Assembly (NCBI RefSeq): GCF_011386835.1
Contig: NC_088792.1
Span: 222,607,894-222,671,893 of the forward strand
Direction: 5' to 3'
DNA length: 64,000 bases
Source of the DNA: Chrysemys picta bellii
Lineage: Eukaryota > Chordata > Testudines > Emydidae
Below are positions 33,105 through 44,279 of this stretch, one piece after another. The first letter of the stretch is position 1; every line of letters begins with the position of its first letter. A program made the translations under genes and the position numbers. Under the pieces are notes generated by a model. The model ran no database searches, was not told the DNA's origin, and worked only from the letters and a program-made list of their open reading frames with translations.

Positions 33105-34130
33105 AGGCCCAGATCCTCAAAAAGTATTTAGGTGCCTAATTCCCAACAGTTAGGTGCCTAAATCACCTTTGAGGAGTTGGGACCCTCTCAAGTGTCAGCT
33201 GAGAAATGACATAGGATTTATTCTCAGCCATTAGGTGCAAAAAAGGTTATGTTGTTTGGTTGGCACACAGAAGACCATTTCTTCAAACACAATGGAAGCT
33301 TATTTGCATCCAGTTCATTCACATTGCCAAATACAAGCTTACCTTGTTCTGGAAGATAATGGTAGGAACTGGCCAGTGATTTCCCATCTGACAGCCCCTG
33401 TTGTTGGAAAAATAGAAAAAAAAACCACAATCACTTATGGCCATTATTCTGGAACTCCAGCTGCTCCCAGGAAGGAAAGTCTTCACTGTGAGCCTTGCTG
33501 GAAAGGAACAGACATGATGCAGAGTTCTCTAGGGCCAATTTTTTCACTTCTTAGTTACTGATGGGATATTAGGTAATCGTCTTCTATTTGCTGGTTGTGT
33601 GTGTGTGAAGTCTTGCACCTACTGAAGTCAATAGCAGTTTTGTCATATACTTCACAGGGGCCAGAATTTCACCCTAGGTTTCCAGTCTTGATTTCAACAG
33701 ACTTTGTTTATTTTTAAAAAGGTGATTGAAGAATTTGTTTTAGGAAAAAAACATCCATTAGTAATTCCATGGACTTTGTGAACAAATATAACCCCATCCT
33801 CCAAAATGTAACGGAACCATGAAGATGTGCCCACACCCTAAACTTAGTAATAAGGGGCTGAATGCTCAAAAGGAGTTAGGTGCTGAAATCCCTATTTTAG
33901 GTGCCTAAATCCCAGTTTTGGTGTCACTGCAATGCACAACACTCCTGCCTAACCCCTGTAGGCCCTGTAAACTCACTAAGCACCTAAGTATTCAGCGTAA
34001 AAATTCCCTCAGTACTTATGGTTCTGCCTCTGGGCATGCACATTGCTGCTCCCTCTAGGTGTCCGGATGCCTAAGTCCCAGAACAATTCACAAAGCACAG
34101 GAATATAGGCACTAGGACACCTAGGTCACA
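33105..34130. repeat. Two stretches of a diverged taggtgcctaa-type repeat
   Basis: 33105-33180 and 33855-34130 share words such as taggtgcctaa, gcctaaatccc and cacctaggtcacatgca, recognisable as a common reptilian interspersed repeat. The part between (33181-33854) is unrecognised. Confidence 0.45.
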
Positions 34131-34489
34131 TGCAGGACCCAATCCGGTAGCTTCTTGCCTTCCCGCTCCCAGCCGGGAGTGGAGGGGAAGCTGCCTGGGG
34201 CTTCTTGCCTTCCCAGTCCCTGCCAGTGAGCAGAGAGCCGGGACTTCAGGGGTCAGCAGAGCTCCCAGTGGAGAGTGGAGGAGCCCTGGTGGCAGCCTGG
34301 CTTCAAGCGGAGACCCAGTAGCAGCCCGGCTCAGGAGCCGGCTTTCTTGTCAATTTCAGTGAGTAGCTGGGTCACCCCTGCCCTGTAAGTGCAACCTGGG
34401 GTGCCCTTTAAAATGCCTTGCTGCTGTAGCCTCCAGCCTGCACTGCTCACAAACAGCCGCCCGCATGTAAGTTACTCCCAGCTACGTCA
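34131..34489. other. GC-richer stretch with short internal repetition
   Basis: The word gcttcttgccttccc occurs at about 34151 and 34199 with gggaagctgcctggggc between. No gene recognised. Confidence 0.35.
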
Positions 34490-34795
34490 GTGTGTATATT
34501 GCAGCCAACCAACCACACCTTGACTCTTACCAGCTTTCAAGGTTACCACATGATGGCCCCAAAACACTCCCAGTCCCAGATTTTCCTCCAAAAATGTATG
34601 TCCTGCACTGCCCAGCCCTCTCCTGGACAGTACAAAAATATTAAGTCCATTATTTCTTTAAGGGAATAATATGAACGCAACTTGTTACCCCAAATGGAGT
34701 CACCCAGACACTTCAATCTGAACACACTGGATTAGGTAAAACAATAAGACAAGTTTATTAACTACAAAGAGAGAGATTTTAAGTGAGTACAGGTA

Positions 34796-35891
34796 CAGTA
34801 ACCCCTCACTTAACGTTGTAGTTATGTTCCTGAAAAATTCGACTTTAAGTGAAACGATGTTAAGCGAATCCAATTTCCCCATAAGAATGAATGTAAATGG
34901 GGGGGTTAGGTTCCAGGGAAATGTTTTTTGCCATACAGTACAGTACTATAGTTGGGAGGTGCCCCCGCCTTACCCCACACAGGCACAGCCCACTGGCACA
35001 GGAGACAATGAGGCAGGCCAGGGGGCTGAAGGTGCTATAGGCTAGGAGAAGCATGTTGCGCAGCAGCGGCAGCTTCACCTACTCTGCAAGCACCAGGGGC
35101 GGGTGGCTCAACCCTCGGCCCGCCCACGCCACTCCTTCCCCCAAGCCCCACCCTTAACCCGCCTCTTCTTCCTCCCCCCACTTCCCCCTCTACTCCCCAC
35201 ACCGCGTCCTCGCTCCTCCCCCCTCGCTCCCCTGCCTCCTGCCTGCGGCAATCAGCTGGCTTGCAGCGTTCAGGAGGCAGGAAGGAGGGGGAAGGAGCGA
35301 GGACATGGCATACAGGCTCCCCCTCCCTTCCCTGCCCCCTGAACACCACAAGCCAGCTGATTGCCGCGAGCAGGAGGCAGGGGAGAGAGGGGACAGTGCT
35401 CCGTGTCCTCGCTCCCCCCCCCGCCTCCTGCCCATGGCAATCAGCTGGCTTGTGGTGTTCAGGGGGCAGGAGGGAGGGGGGGAGGAGCAAGGACTCGGTG
35501 CACAGACTTCCCCCTCCCTCCCCTGCCTCCTGCCCGCGGCAATCAGCTGGCTTGCAGCATTCGGGAGGCAGGGGAGGGAGGGGGAGCCTGTGTGCTGTGT
35601 CCTCGCTCCTCCCCCCTCCCTCCTGAACACCAAAAGCCAGCTGATTGCCGCGGGCAGGAGGCAGGGGAGGAGGAGGAAGGCGCTGATCTGCGGGGTCTGC
35701 CAGCAGGCGGGAGGCGCTGTGGGGGGGCGTAGGGGAGCTGATGGGGGGCTGCCAGCTGTGGACAAAGCAGGCAGCCAAATGACATTATAGCGAAGCATTG
35801 CACAACTTTAAATGGAGCATGTTCTGTAATTGAGCAGGGACGTAAGATTGAAACAACATTAAGTAAGAGGATGTTAAGTGGGGAGTTACTG
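34796..35891. mobile_element. Tigger/mariner-like non-autonomous DNA element, 1096 bp
   Basis: Ends CAGTAACCCCTCACTTAACG and GTTAAGTGGGGAGTTACTG are inverted repeats, flanked by TA at 34794-34795 and 35892-35893, the Tc1/mariner target. No transposase. The interior is GC-rich and contains an array of five related units in mixed orientation (35215-35690). Long frames on both strands across this interior are low-complexity Pro/Leu/Gly/Arg products and not genes. Confidence 0.82.
35215..35690. repeat. Flip-flop array of five about 100-bp units
   Basis: The core gcaatcagctggcttg appears forward near 35248, 35437 and 35539, and as its reverse complement (caagccagctgattgc) near 35350 and 35634. 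Each core is bounded by cctcctgcc on one side and caggaggcagg on the other, so every unit is itself a hairpin. Order of orientation is + - + + -. Confidence 0.82.
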
Positions 35892-36571
35892 TAATGAGGC
35901 ATGAAAGTCAGAAATGGTTATTAAGAAAAATAAAGTTAAAATGCTTACTGGTGCTTAACTTACACTCTATTAGATTCAAAGCAAAGTTTTCTCATCACAT
36001 GCTTTCAGCAGTCTTGTTGACCAAACTCTTTAGGTCAGAACCCTTCCTCAGAATCCAACCGCTTCTTCCTTTGTCTCCTCAGGGGCAGTGAATGTAATGG
36101 GCAGAGAGAGAGAGGATGGGTGTCTTGTGGTGTCTTCTTTTTATAGTCCCTCCCCCCATTGAGAAGCATTTCCAGCTGGGAGCAAGGCGATAGTCTGTGT
36201 AGAAAGAAACTTCACGCTGTTCCTTTGCTCACATGTAGTTTTTTGTCCCTGCTCCCTTTACCACCAAAGAATGGCCATTTAGCAGGTAATGGTCCATCAG
36301 CCTTCTTTAAACCTGGCTGAGGCATCAGCTTACCCTTTGTCTCTGAGGAACTGGTTTGAGCACTTCCCAGACTTATCTAGGAACATACTTTTAGTCATGA
36401 TTTCAATTTATGGGTTTATTCCTTCACATATAACCCTGCTAAATGCATTTTACCAGAATATTATTGGTCAGCAAATTATGAGATTTTTAAACGATACCTC
36501 TCAAGGCAGACCTCGTATAAACATTATTACAACAGAATGTAGAGTGTGAACATAGAGGCATATTCTGTCAT

Positions 36572-37720
36572 AGTTAGATACATACGTAAGTGCTTTACTG
36601 AAAAGGGGCCAAAGAGGGACTTAAATTGGTGCATATATTTTGTGCCCGCCTCCTCTAAAAGGGAGAATTTCACCTATCTGAATTTCAAGCTGTATTGGTT
36701 ATTCTGAAGTCAATGGGACTACTCATTAATTATGGTGCTATTCACATTGAGTAAGAGTATCCAAATCTGGCCCTGAGCAGTCCTGAAGAAATGTTCTTTT
36801 ACAAATGACCAGATTTGGGGGTTTTTTGGTTGGGGGTTTTTTGTGTTTATTTGTTTTGGATAAGCAATATTTTATTGTCTGCACAAAAGAACTTTCTTTG
36901 ATTAATAAATATACTGATAGGAAATTCCTCTTTTTAATGGTGCAGCAGAGAGTTACAAGTGGCCTTAAAACACAAAATGAACATATCTGCTAGGTCCATA
37001 ATCTGCCTGTGAATTTCACTAAGAAAACACCCAAAATGCTAAATGGTCCTGATGTTTTACATAAACTGGGTGGTGTATGAAAAATAAATGGACTGGTTGG
37101 CAGAAGCTCATTACTGCTAGCTGGAACTATAATTCAAAACATGAGAGAGAAATGCTAGGGAAATAGAACCCTCAAGAGATATTTAATCCAGCAAATTTAT
37201 CAATTCGGCATTTCAATGGATTTTAATTATTCAAACATGGGCTTTGTGTTCCAAGGCTGAACAACTTCCTCTAGAAAAGCATAATTTAAAAAATGCTTTG
37301 AAGGGCCAGTATTTGAAATATCTCTTCAGAAAGGGGTATGCAATTACTGCCACTGAGGTTACAATTGGTAATGAAAATATTAAATACATAAGATTATTTA
37401 AAAGGAGCATGTTTAAAAGCGTGGAAAAGAGATCATCATAGAGATAAAGAGGGAAAGGAATGTATTTTGTTCCCATCCACCAGCTGAGAGGCATCATTAT
37501 AATTAATTATTATTACATTGCTATTTAATAAAGTATACTATCACCCATTCGATGCTGCAATCATCCTCGAGTTGCAAATTTCCCACCACAAAATTTATTT
37601 GACTACAGAAACTGAAAGATGCAATGGGACCCATTTGATTTTATGCAAAAAAAATTCATTAGTATTTTCAGAAACTGCATTTGTTATTTTACCTCCGAAT
37701 AAATAGTGCTACAACTAAAA
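36572..37720. other. No feature recognised
   Basis: AT-rich. Around 36700-36780 a short gaagtcaatgggact motif common in reptilian repeats; otherwise nothing. Confidence 0.4.
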
Positions 37721-37873
37721 CAGCCAGCAGCCACCGCTCTCTAGCTGCCCAGCTCTGAAGGCAGCACCGCCACCAGCAGCAGCGCAGAAGTAAGGGTAGC
37801 AGTACGCAACCCCCCCCCCACAATAAACTTGTGACTCCCCCACAACTCCTTTTTGGGTCAGGATCCCTACAAC
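37721..37873 (+). repeat. Fragment of the hAT family found complete at 51727
   Basis: Matches 52094-52157 plus 52554-52652 with shared words cagccagcagccaccgctct, cagcagcgcagaagtaagg and cctttttgggtcaggatccc. It runs through the point where the 52158 element is inserted and lacks that insertion. Confidence 0.8.
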
Positions 37874-38295
37874 AGTCCATGCCAGGGATTTTTCAAGGGA
37901 CAAAAATAGAAAAATCAATTTATTTCAATGTATTTAGTGTAAACGGAACTTCATCCTATAGAACACACCCCATTTCAGAGCTCTGGGAGCCCTCAACATA
38001 CATTTTAAGATACAATAACACAGCAGTTACAAAACCTATGTCACCCAAAACAGCAGCTCTTCTCCTTCCTCCCAGACATCATTCATTCGTCAGTCATGTG
38101 ACCGATTCAGCTTTTAACATCCCACCACCACTCTTCTATCAGACAAAAATCCCATCCTCAACTGCCTCAGCCAAAGCCCAGTCACACAGATGCACTTTGG
38201 AGTATGATTGGAAGGTCATCATATTTGGGCTATTTTAGCCCTTGGGAGTGGGGAGGCCTTCTAAAGGAACAAGGCCTTTCTTGAGAATGTTCTGC
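37874..38295. other. No feature recognised
   Basis: No supported gene or repeat. Confidence 0.4.
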
Positions 38296-38303
38296 CTCAA
38301 ACC

Positions 38304-38605
38304 CAGGGGCGGCTATAGCTTTTTTGCCACCCCAAGCACAGCAGGCAGGCTGCCTTTGGCGGCTTGCCTGCGGGAGGTCCCCGGTCCTGCAGATTCAGCG
38401 GCATGCCTGCAGGAGGTCCGCTGGTCCCGCGGCTTCGGCGTACCCGCCGCCGAATTACCGCCAAATCTGTGGGAGCGGCAGACCTCCCGCAGTCATGCCG
38501 CTGAAGGCTGCCTGACTGCTGCCCTCACAGGGACTGGCAGGCTGCCCCCCAGGGCTTGCCGCCCCAGGCACGCGCTTGGAGCGCTGGTGCCTGGAGCCAC
38601 CGCTG
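38304..38605. mobile_element. Non-autonomous hAT element, 302 bp
   Basis: Starts caggggcggctatagc and ends gtgcctggagccaccgctg. CTCAAACC at 38296-38303 and 38606-38613 is a perfect 8-bp duplication. Its right end resembles those at 45839 and 52553; the interior is another GC-rich arrangement of ggcggcttgcctgcgggagg-like words. Confidence 0.9.
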
Positions 38606-38613
38606 CTCAAACC

Positions 38614-39548
38614 CCTCCCTTTTTTAAAGAAGATTTTATATTATGCAGAGACTTTATATATTGGGGGACTGACCTTGTTAAATCATTTCAATGTCTGGTA
38701 TTTCCTGCCTGTACTGGAAGGAAACATTCTAGTGTGTGTATGTTTTTGCCAAACTTGTGCTACAACAAAATAAGCAGATCCTTTGGATACTGATGAGCTA
38801 TCTTTGATTGAGAATCATTCAACGTTATGAAATCTCACTTTTTGCCAGCGCTCTGAAGACCTAGCCTCATTAAAAGTAGAGGCAGACATACTAAGCTTCT
38901 GTAATTGGGGTAATAATGAAGAAAAATATTATCAATATTATCACTGATTAGTTCTGTGAAAGAGATTTGTTCTATGTTGCCTTGATTTGACACAAACATG
39001 TTGTGGTGGAAAGTCTGCTAGATCACAAGCCTACAAATTGTTTCTCTCTCACATGAAACAGACACGAGCTGTTTAGTCAAACTCTTGTTAATTTTTAGTT
39101 CTTCTGAGCTATAATGTTTAACTCTTGTAAATATGCCAGAAAGTAGCTGCTGCCTACAAACTGAGGCAAACTGCTAGATCGGTTTCAGGATGGATATCTG
39201 TATTTTTGTGGGAGTGGAACAGTGAGAGCAGCCCTGGAGAATGTTTTTTTCCTTTGAAGGATTATTCAGATCAGTTAATCTGGAAAATCTCCTATTTCAT
39301 ACTATTGAGTTTGTGTCAGCCAACTGACAGAAATTTAATAGTACATAAGTCTTAAAAGTTACAGTAAAAATTGCTTGAAAGGTGTGATATAGAAAATGAA
39401 TGTTTTGTTGTGAACTGCTGAAAAATAAAAGGGAAACACTTTTCCCAGCATGCTACAGATTAGCTGACTCATATCCCCAAGCTCTTTCCCCTTCAAACTT
39501 GAGACCTAATCAACTCCACTCCCTAATAGGCTCTCTTCACCTCAGTCC
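38614..39548. other. No feature recognised
   Basis: AT-rich sequence with no supported feature. Confidence 0.4.
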
Positions 39549-39654
39549 CAGGGTATGTCTACACTACGAAATTAGGTCGAATTTATAGAAGCCAGTTTTA
39601 TAGATATCGGTTTTATACAGTCGATTGTGTGTGTCCCCACATAAAATGCTCTAA

Positions 39655-39939
39655 GGCCTGGTCTATACTACCCGCCTGAATCGGCGGGTAGAAATCGACC
39701 TCTCGGGGATCGATTTATCGCGTCCCGTTGGGACGCGACAATCGATCCCCGAATCGGCGCTCTAACGCCACCAGCGGAGGTGGTAGTAAGCGCCGCCGAC
39801 AAAAAGCGGCAGAAGTCGATTTTGCCGCCGTCCTCACAACGGGGTAAGTCGGCTGTAATACGTCTAATTCAGCTACGCTATTCACGTAGCTGAATTTGCA
39901 TATCTTAAATCGACTCCCCGCTGTAGTGTAGATGTACCC
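39655..39939. mobile_element. PIF/Harbinger-type MITE nested in a Harbinger element, 285 bp
   Basis: Starts ggcctggtctatactac and ends gtagtgtagatgtaccc. TAA at 39652-39654 and 39940-39942 is the 3-bp duplication. Contains a strong hairpin (gggacgcgac region with atcgatcccc arms). Confidence 0.85.
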
Positions 39940-40250
39940 TAAGTGCATGAAGCCGGCGGACTGCGTCCACAGTACCGAGGCTAGCATCGACTTCCGGAGC
40001 ATTGCACTGTGGGTAGCTATCCCACAGTTCCTGCAGTCTCTGCCACCCTTTGGAATTCTGGGTTGAGATCCCAATGCCTGATGATGCAAAACAGTGTCGT
40101 GGGGGGTTCTGGGTACATGCCGTCAGGCCCCTCCCCCTCTGTCAGAGCAACGGCAGACAATCGATTCGCGCCTTTTTACCTGGGTTACCTGTGCAGACAA
40201 CATACCACGGCAAGCATGGAGTCCGCTCAGCTCAGCTCACCGTCACCATA

Positions 40251-40442
40251 TGTCATCTGGGTGCTGGCAGACGTGGTACTGCATTGCTACACAGCAGCAG
40301 CTAATTGCCTTTTGGCAGTAGACGGTGCAGTATGACTGGTAGACTTCATCGGCTATTTGGGTGCCGGCAGACGTGGGGCTGCATTGCTACACAACAGCAG
40401 CCCCTTGCCTTTTGGCAGTAGATGGTGTATTACGACTGGTAT
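40251..40442 (+). repeat. Two tandem 100-bp units
   Basis: ggcagacgtggtactgcatt then gctacac (40266-40292) recurs as ggcagacgtggggctgcatt then gctacac 100 bp later. ttgccttttggcagtaga also repeats at the same spacing. Lies in the Harbinger derivative. Confidence 0.8.
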
Positions 40443-40764
40443 CCGTCGTCGTTGTACTCCAGTTCAATCATAGGCATCTGAGTTGAGAGTGCTTTCCAGA
40501 GCGGGCACAATGAAGCACTGTGGGATAGCTCCCGGAGGCCAATAACGTCCAATTCCGTCCACACTACCCCAAATCCGACCCGCAAAGGCCGATTTTAGCG
40601 CTAATCCCCTCGGAGGTGGAGTAAAGAAACCGGTTTAAAGGGCCCTTTAAGTCGAAAGAAAGGGCTTCGTCATGTGGACGTGTCCAGGCTTAATTCGATT
40701 TAACCCTGCTAAAGTCGACCTAAACTCGTAGTGTAGACCAGGACTCAGACAGTATCTCACCTAT

Positions 40765-41445
40765 ATTGAAGAGCAGGCCTGAAGTAGGTATCTGCCGTCC
40801 ATCCTCTTTGGTAAAGACTGGTGCAGAGAAATCATATGGCTTTTCTGCAATCTGCTTATAATTCTCACTCCCTCATGGTCCCTATTCTCCAACAGATTTA
40901 TATTGCGTGTGATTCACTTAGAGAATGTCTGGTTATGTGAGTCTGTCTTTGCTACTTGCTCTTCAAAGTCCCTCTTTGCCCTCCGACTTTCCATCTTGCA
41001 TTTCTAACTACTATTGTTCACATTCTTTTCAACTCGTTTCAGTAGGTTTGGCTTTCCATTTTCAGGAGGGTACTGTTGGACTCAACCTCTTGATCTTTGT
41101 CATTTGACTATGATGAATTTTTTTCTTCCCTGCTGGTCTGGGGTGTGTGTGCTTTCTGGGACTCTTTTATTATGTGTGTTTATCTATCCTACATGCTGAG
41201 TCTAAGCATTTTGTATATCCTCAATTTTACTTTTAGGGTTTAGGGAGCTTGGCCTAGGTTTCTCTTTTTATTTAAAAAAAAATCCCCTTTCTGAAATTTA
41301 GAGCTACAGTGCTAATTTTTGGTAGATCCCTCCCCTGAGGATACCGAACATAATTGCATTGTGGTCACTACCATTTAGTGGCTCTACCATAGTTAATTTT
41401 TGAATATACTCCTGTATGTTGCACAGAACTTAACTGACTCCCTGC
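40765..41445 (-). mobile_element. CR1 fragment, antisense, endonuclease end region
   Basis: On the minus strand an SDHNAI block (around 41369-41352) corresponds to the C-terminal active-site motif of the AP-type endonuclease. Following sequence down to about 40770 looks like the linker toward the reverse transcriptase, of the same old subfamily as the copy at 16-17.7 kb. The left border coincides with the Harbinger element. Confidence 0.6.
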
Positions 41446-41517
41446 AGCATCTTGGCAATCAAAGGCCAAAAGCATTCAACTATCAAAATGACAATGATGA
41501 GTATGGATACAAGTATT

Positions 41518-41645
41518 CAGGGATGCAGGAACAATTTGTATAGTGGGGGTGCTGAGAGCCATTGAACCAAACTGCATGCCCTGCATATGATGGAAACCAC
41601 ATCAAGCTAGGGAGTGCGGCAGCACCCCTAGTTGCAGCACCTATG
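41518..41645. mobile_element. Short non-autonomous hAT element, 128 bp
   Basis: Starts cagggatgcaggaac and ends gttgcagcacctatg. CAAGTATT at 41510-41517 and 41646-41653 is a perfect 8-bp duplication. gtgggggtgctgag and cggcagcacccctag are internal inverted segments. Confidence 0.9.
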
Positions 41646-41653
41646 CAAGTATT

Positions 41654-42376
41654 TGAAATGTCACAGAACATCTTGCAAAAAATTCCAGCACCATTTTGAT
41701 TCTATTAAGTCTGTAACATCAAAAGTAAATTCTTCAGAAGTCATTGCAACTGTAACTAGTGCAGTTTGTTATTGACTTAAAATGCATATGTGCAATTTAT
41801 GAAGAGACCCTTTCTCTTACAATTCCCCAACTATATATCATCTATAAACACAACAATCACTCAAAAATGCATGACAATGTGCTAAGCGGTCATGTGGTAA
41901 ACCAGGAGCCGACCTTCCTGTCCAGGTGTCTCCAATCGTATTTCAGTTATAAAGTTACCTCCTGACCCCTCCCACAAGTTAAAACAATTCTGAGTCTTGC
42001 TCAGCAATTCTGTTAAGTGTTCTCACAAGATTAGTCAACACTGAAATGAAAAATGTCAGCAAGTGAGCATTCTAGAAAAGCAGCCAGATATTACAACCAA
42101 CATCTAACAAAGCAGAACTGCCTGTTAAGAAGGGGGAAATGTTACATGCAAGCACTTCCTGGAGTCCACGTGAACTCAGACAGCCCCTCTGATGATTAGA
42201 CAGACGGCTAAGTGGTTTCAGAACATTCAGACAAGATGTATCTTGTAGTCTGGGAGCATCTCAGAATGCTGATTAAGGCCAACAACAAAGCCTATCAGTA
42301 ACACGCTGCAGTGACAACATTCCTCCCACGCAGAGACCTCTCTAAATGTAAACAAGAGCTAAACTACTCACAGATG
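41654..42376. other. No feature recognised
   Basis: No supported gene or repeat. Confidence 0.4.
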
Positions 42377-42379
42377 GGA

Positions 42380-42673
42380 AAGTTACTTACCTTATAGTAA
42401 CTGGCAGTTCTTCCAGGTGTGTGGTCCCAATGTGGGTACGCATGTGCTCCATGCTCCTGGAGCAGAGATTTTTGAAAGCAATGTCCGTTGGGCTGCACAT
42501 GCACCCTTGCTCACCTGGTGCCTCCAACCAAGGAGATCAAGAGCCTCTGCTGTTCCTTCCCTACTATGAACCAAAAGATGATCTGAAGCAGAAGGGAAGG
42601 AGGGCCAGTAGTGGAATAGAAACTGGGACCACACATCTCGAAAAACCTTCAGTTACTGTAAGGTAAGTAACTT
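42380..42673. repeat. Inverted repeat pair at the DIRS end
   Basis: aagttacttaccttatagta then actg (42380-42403) pairs with cagttactgtaaggtaagta then actt (42650-42673), 23 of 24 bases. The pairing extends inward over gtgtggtccca (near 42419 and 42624). The right arm contains aaggtaagt, a good splice-donor match. Confidence 0.8.
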
Positions 42674-42959
42674 TCTCTTCTTCAAGTGCTGGTCCCTATG
42701 TGTACACCACTGTGGGTGATTAACAAGCAATATTTAAATAGGAGGAGGGTGCGAAGATGCAGATGGCAGAGCCAAACAAAGGTCTGCCATTTCAAAAGAT
42801 GCATCAGCCAAAGAGTCCTGTACCAAAGCCTAATGTCTCACAAATGTGTGGCTAGAACTCCACATAGCTGCTTTGCAGATATCAAATAGAGGCACTTCTT
42901 GAAGCGATGCCTTAGACATCACTTGCACTCTTCTGAAATGCGCCCTGACCCCCAAAGAA

Positions 42960-44260
42960 GGGGGGAAATTAGACAGCTGATAGAAAAGCAAAATACAGCC
43001 AGAGATCTATTTTGAGAGTCATTGAGTGTTTATAGCCTGACCCGTGACCCTTTCTGCTATGGAGACAAAAAGTCTGGGATACTTCCTGGTTGGCTTTGTT
43101 CTCTGCAGGTAAAAGGCTAAAGCTCACTGAACATCCAGGGAATGGAGCCTCCTTTCTTCTGAGGATGCAGGTGGTTTTGGGAAGAACACAGTTAACTTGG
43201 TAGACTGGTTCAGGAGAAAGTCTGAAAGAACTTTGGGGGGGAATTTAGGATGTAAATGTAATGAAACTTTGTCCTTATGGAATAAGGATTGGCCACTAAT
43301 GCTCCAAGCTCACCAACACTCCTGGCTGAGGTGATGGCTACAAAGAATGCAACCTTCATGGATAGGAGAGACATGGAGCAAGAAGCTAGTGGTTTGAAGA
43401 GAGGCTTAGTGAGTATGGAGAGAACAAGGTTCAATTCCCATTGAGGAGTCAGCTTTTTTAGATGGAAAGGTTCTGATTAGACCTTTCCAGAATTTGCTAA
43501 TCAGCGGGTGTGCAAAGGTCAAATAGCCCTAAGAAGGTGGATAGCACGCATTGATTGCTGCCAGGTGAACCCAAAAGGAGCTGATGGACAAACTGTCGTT
43601 GTGGAAAGAACGTAACCCAGAATGAGAGGAATATTCACAAAATCTGGGGATATACATCTTTGAGTCACCCGGTTAGAAAAAAGTTTCCACTTGGCTAGAA
43701 AATATTTTCTATCGGAATCCTTCCTACTATTAGAAAGGATGATCTCTACAGCTTCAGAACATGATTGTTCTAAGGAGATGCCCATGCAAAAACCAAGCCC
43801 TGTGATAAAGCGGACAGGGCATGGATACTTGATCTTGCCATTTCCTGGGGTCAGGAGATCAGAAAATGTTGGAATAATGGTGCCCAAGATGACATGCATA
43901 AGAGGCTCAGAAACTAAAACTCTCTGTGCCAGTTGGGGGAAATGCAGATGACTAGTGCCCTGTCCCACCAAATCTTTCATAAGACCCGAAGCAGTAGTGG
44001 TGGTGGAAAGAAGGCATAGTTCAGGTGGTCTGACAGTGGAAAAAGTAGACCATTGCCCTGCAAGTAGCAAAATAGTGCTCCTTTGAGCAGTATATGCCAC
44101 ACTTCCTGTTCATTTGGGAGGTGAACAGGTCTCTGGTGGGGGATCTGTCATACAGCAGAAGTACTGTTCACCACAGAGTCATGTAGCTCTCACTCAGGGT
44201 TGACAGCAAAATGTCTGTTGAGAGTGTCCGCTAGCACATTCTGGTTCCATTGGCACTGGG
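42960..44260 (-). pseudogene. DIRS RNase H end and tyrosine recombinase (broken)
   Basis: From 44255 downward the frame reads NVLADTLNRHF, the motif closing the RNase H domain of such elements, then a DLFTSQMNRKC-like block. The recombinase N-terminal part lies in 44100-43519, with KYFLAKWKLFSNRV and CISPDFVNIPLILGYVLS. The catalytic part lies in 43434-43210, with LVLSILTKPLFKPLAS and KVAFFVAITSARSVGELGAL. In related recombinases the residue two before the GE/SE pair is the catalytic Arg; here it reads Ser. Later pieces around 43160-42990 show SSEERRLHSLDVQ and RLFVSIAERV. Several stops and shifts interrupt. Confidence 0.68.
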
Positions 44261-44279
44261 TTTTGATTTGGCAGCAGGT

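Larger units (their letters stand above)
34490..36571 (-). mobile_element. LTR-like block, antisense, split by a Tigger-like element
   Basis: On the minus strand a TATAAAAA box (36145-36138) is followed, after removing the 1.1-kb insertion, about 290 bp later by AATAAA (34759-34754), as in an LTR. The right border is placed near tctgtca at 36571 and the left near tgtgtatatt at 34490. Neither border has a confirmed duplication. No viral genes. Assigned partly from recalled similarity to a turtle LTR. Confidence 0.42.
39549..40746. mobile_element. Non-autonomous PIF/Harbinger element, about 1.2 kb
   Basis: Ends gggtatgtctacactacgaa (39551) and ctcgtagtgtagaccagga (40745) are inverted repeats. 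Subterminal blocks gcactgtgggtagctatccc (40004-40023) and gcactgtgggatagctcccg (40514-40533) correspond to gcactgcgggtagctatccc and gcactgtgggacacctcctg of the two-gene element at 20424. It is therefore an internal-deletion derivative of a related autonomous element. A MITE is nested at 39655-39939. Exact target duplication not resolved. Confidence 0.78.
42377..44270 (-). mobile_element. DIRS-type tyrosine-recombinase retrotransposon, partial
   Basis: Minus-strand remains of the 3' half of a DIRS element: the end of the RNase H region, then the tyrosine recombinase gene, then an inverted-repeat end block (42380-42673). DIRS elements insert by recombinase rather than integrase, so no TSD is expected. 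The upstream half is missing in this orientation. Adjacent sequence at 44280-45010 may be a rearranged part. Confidence 0.68.

Noticed and set aside
35035..35798. Overlapping long frames on both strands (up to 247 codons)
   Set aside because: They cross the GC-rich flip-flop array of the Tigger-like element; long frames in all phases are a composition effect.
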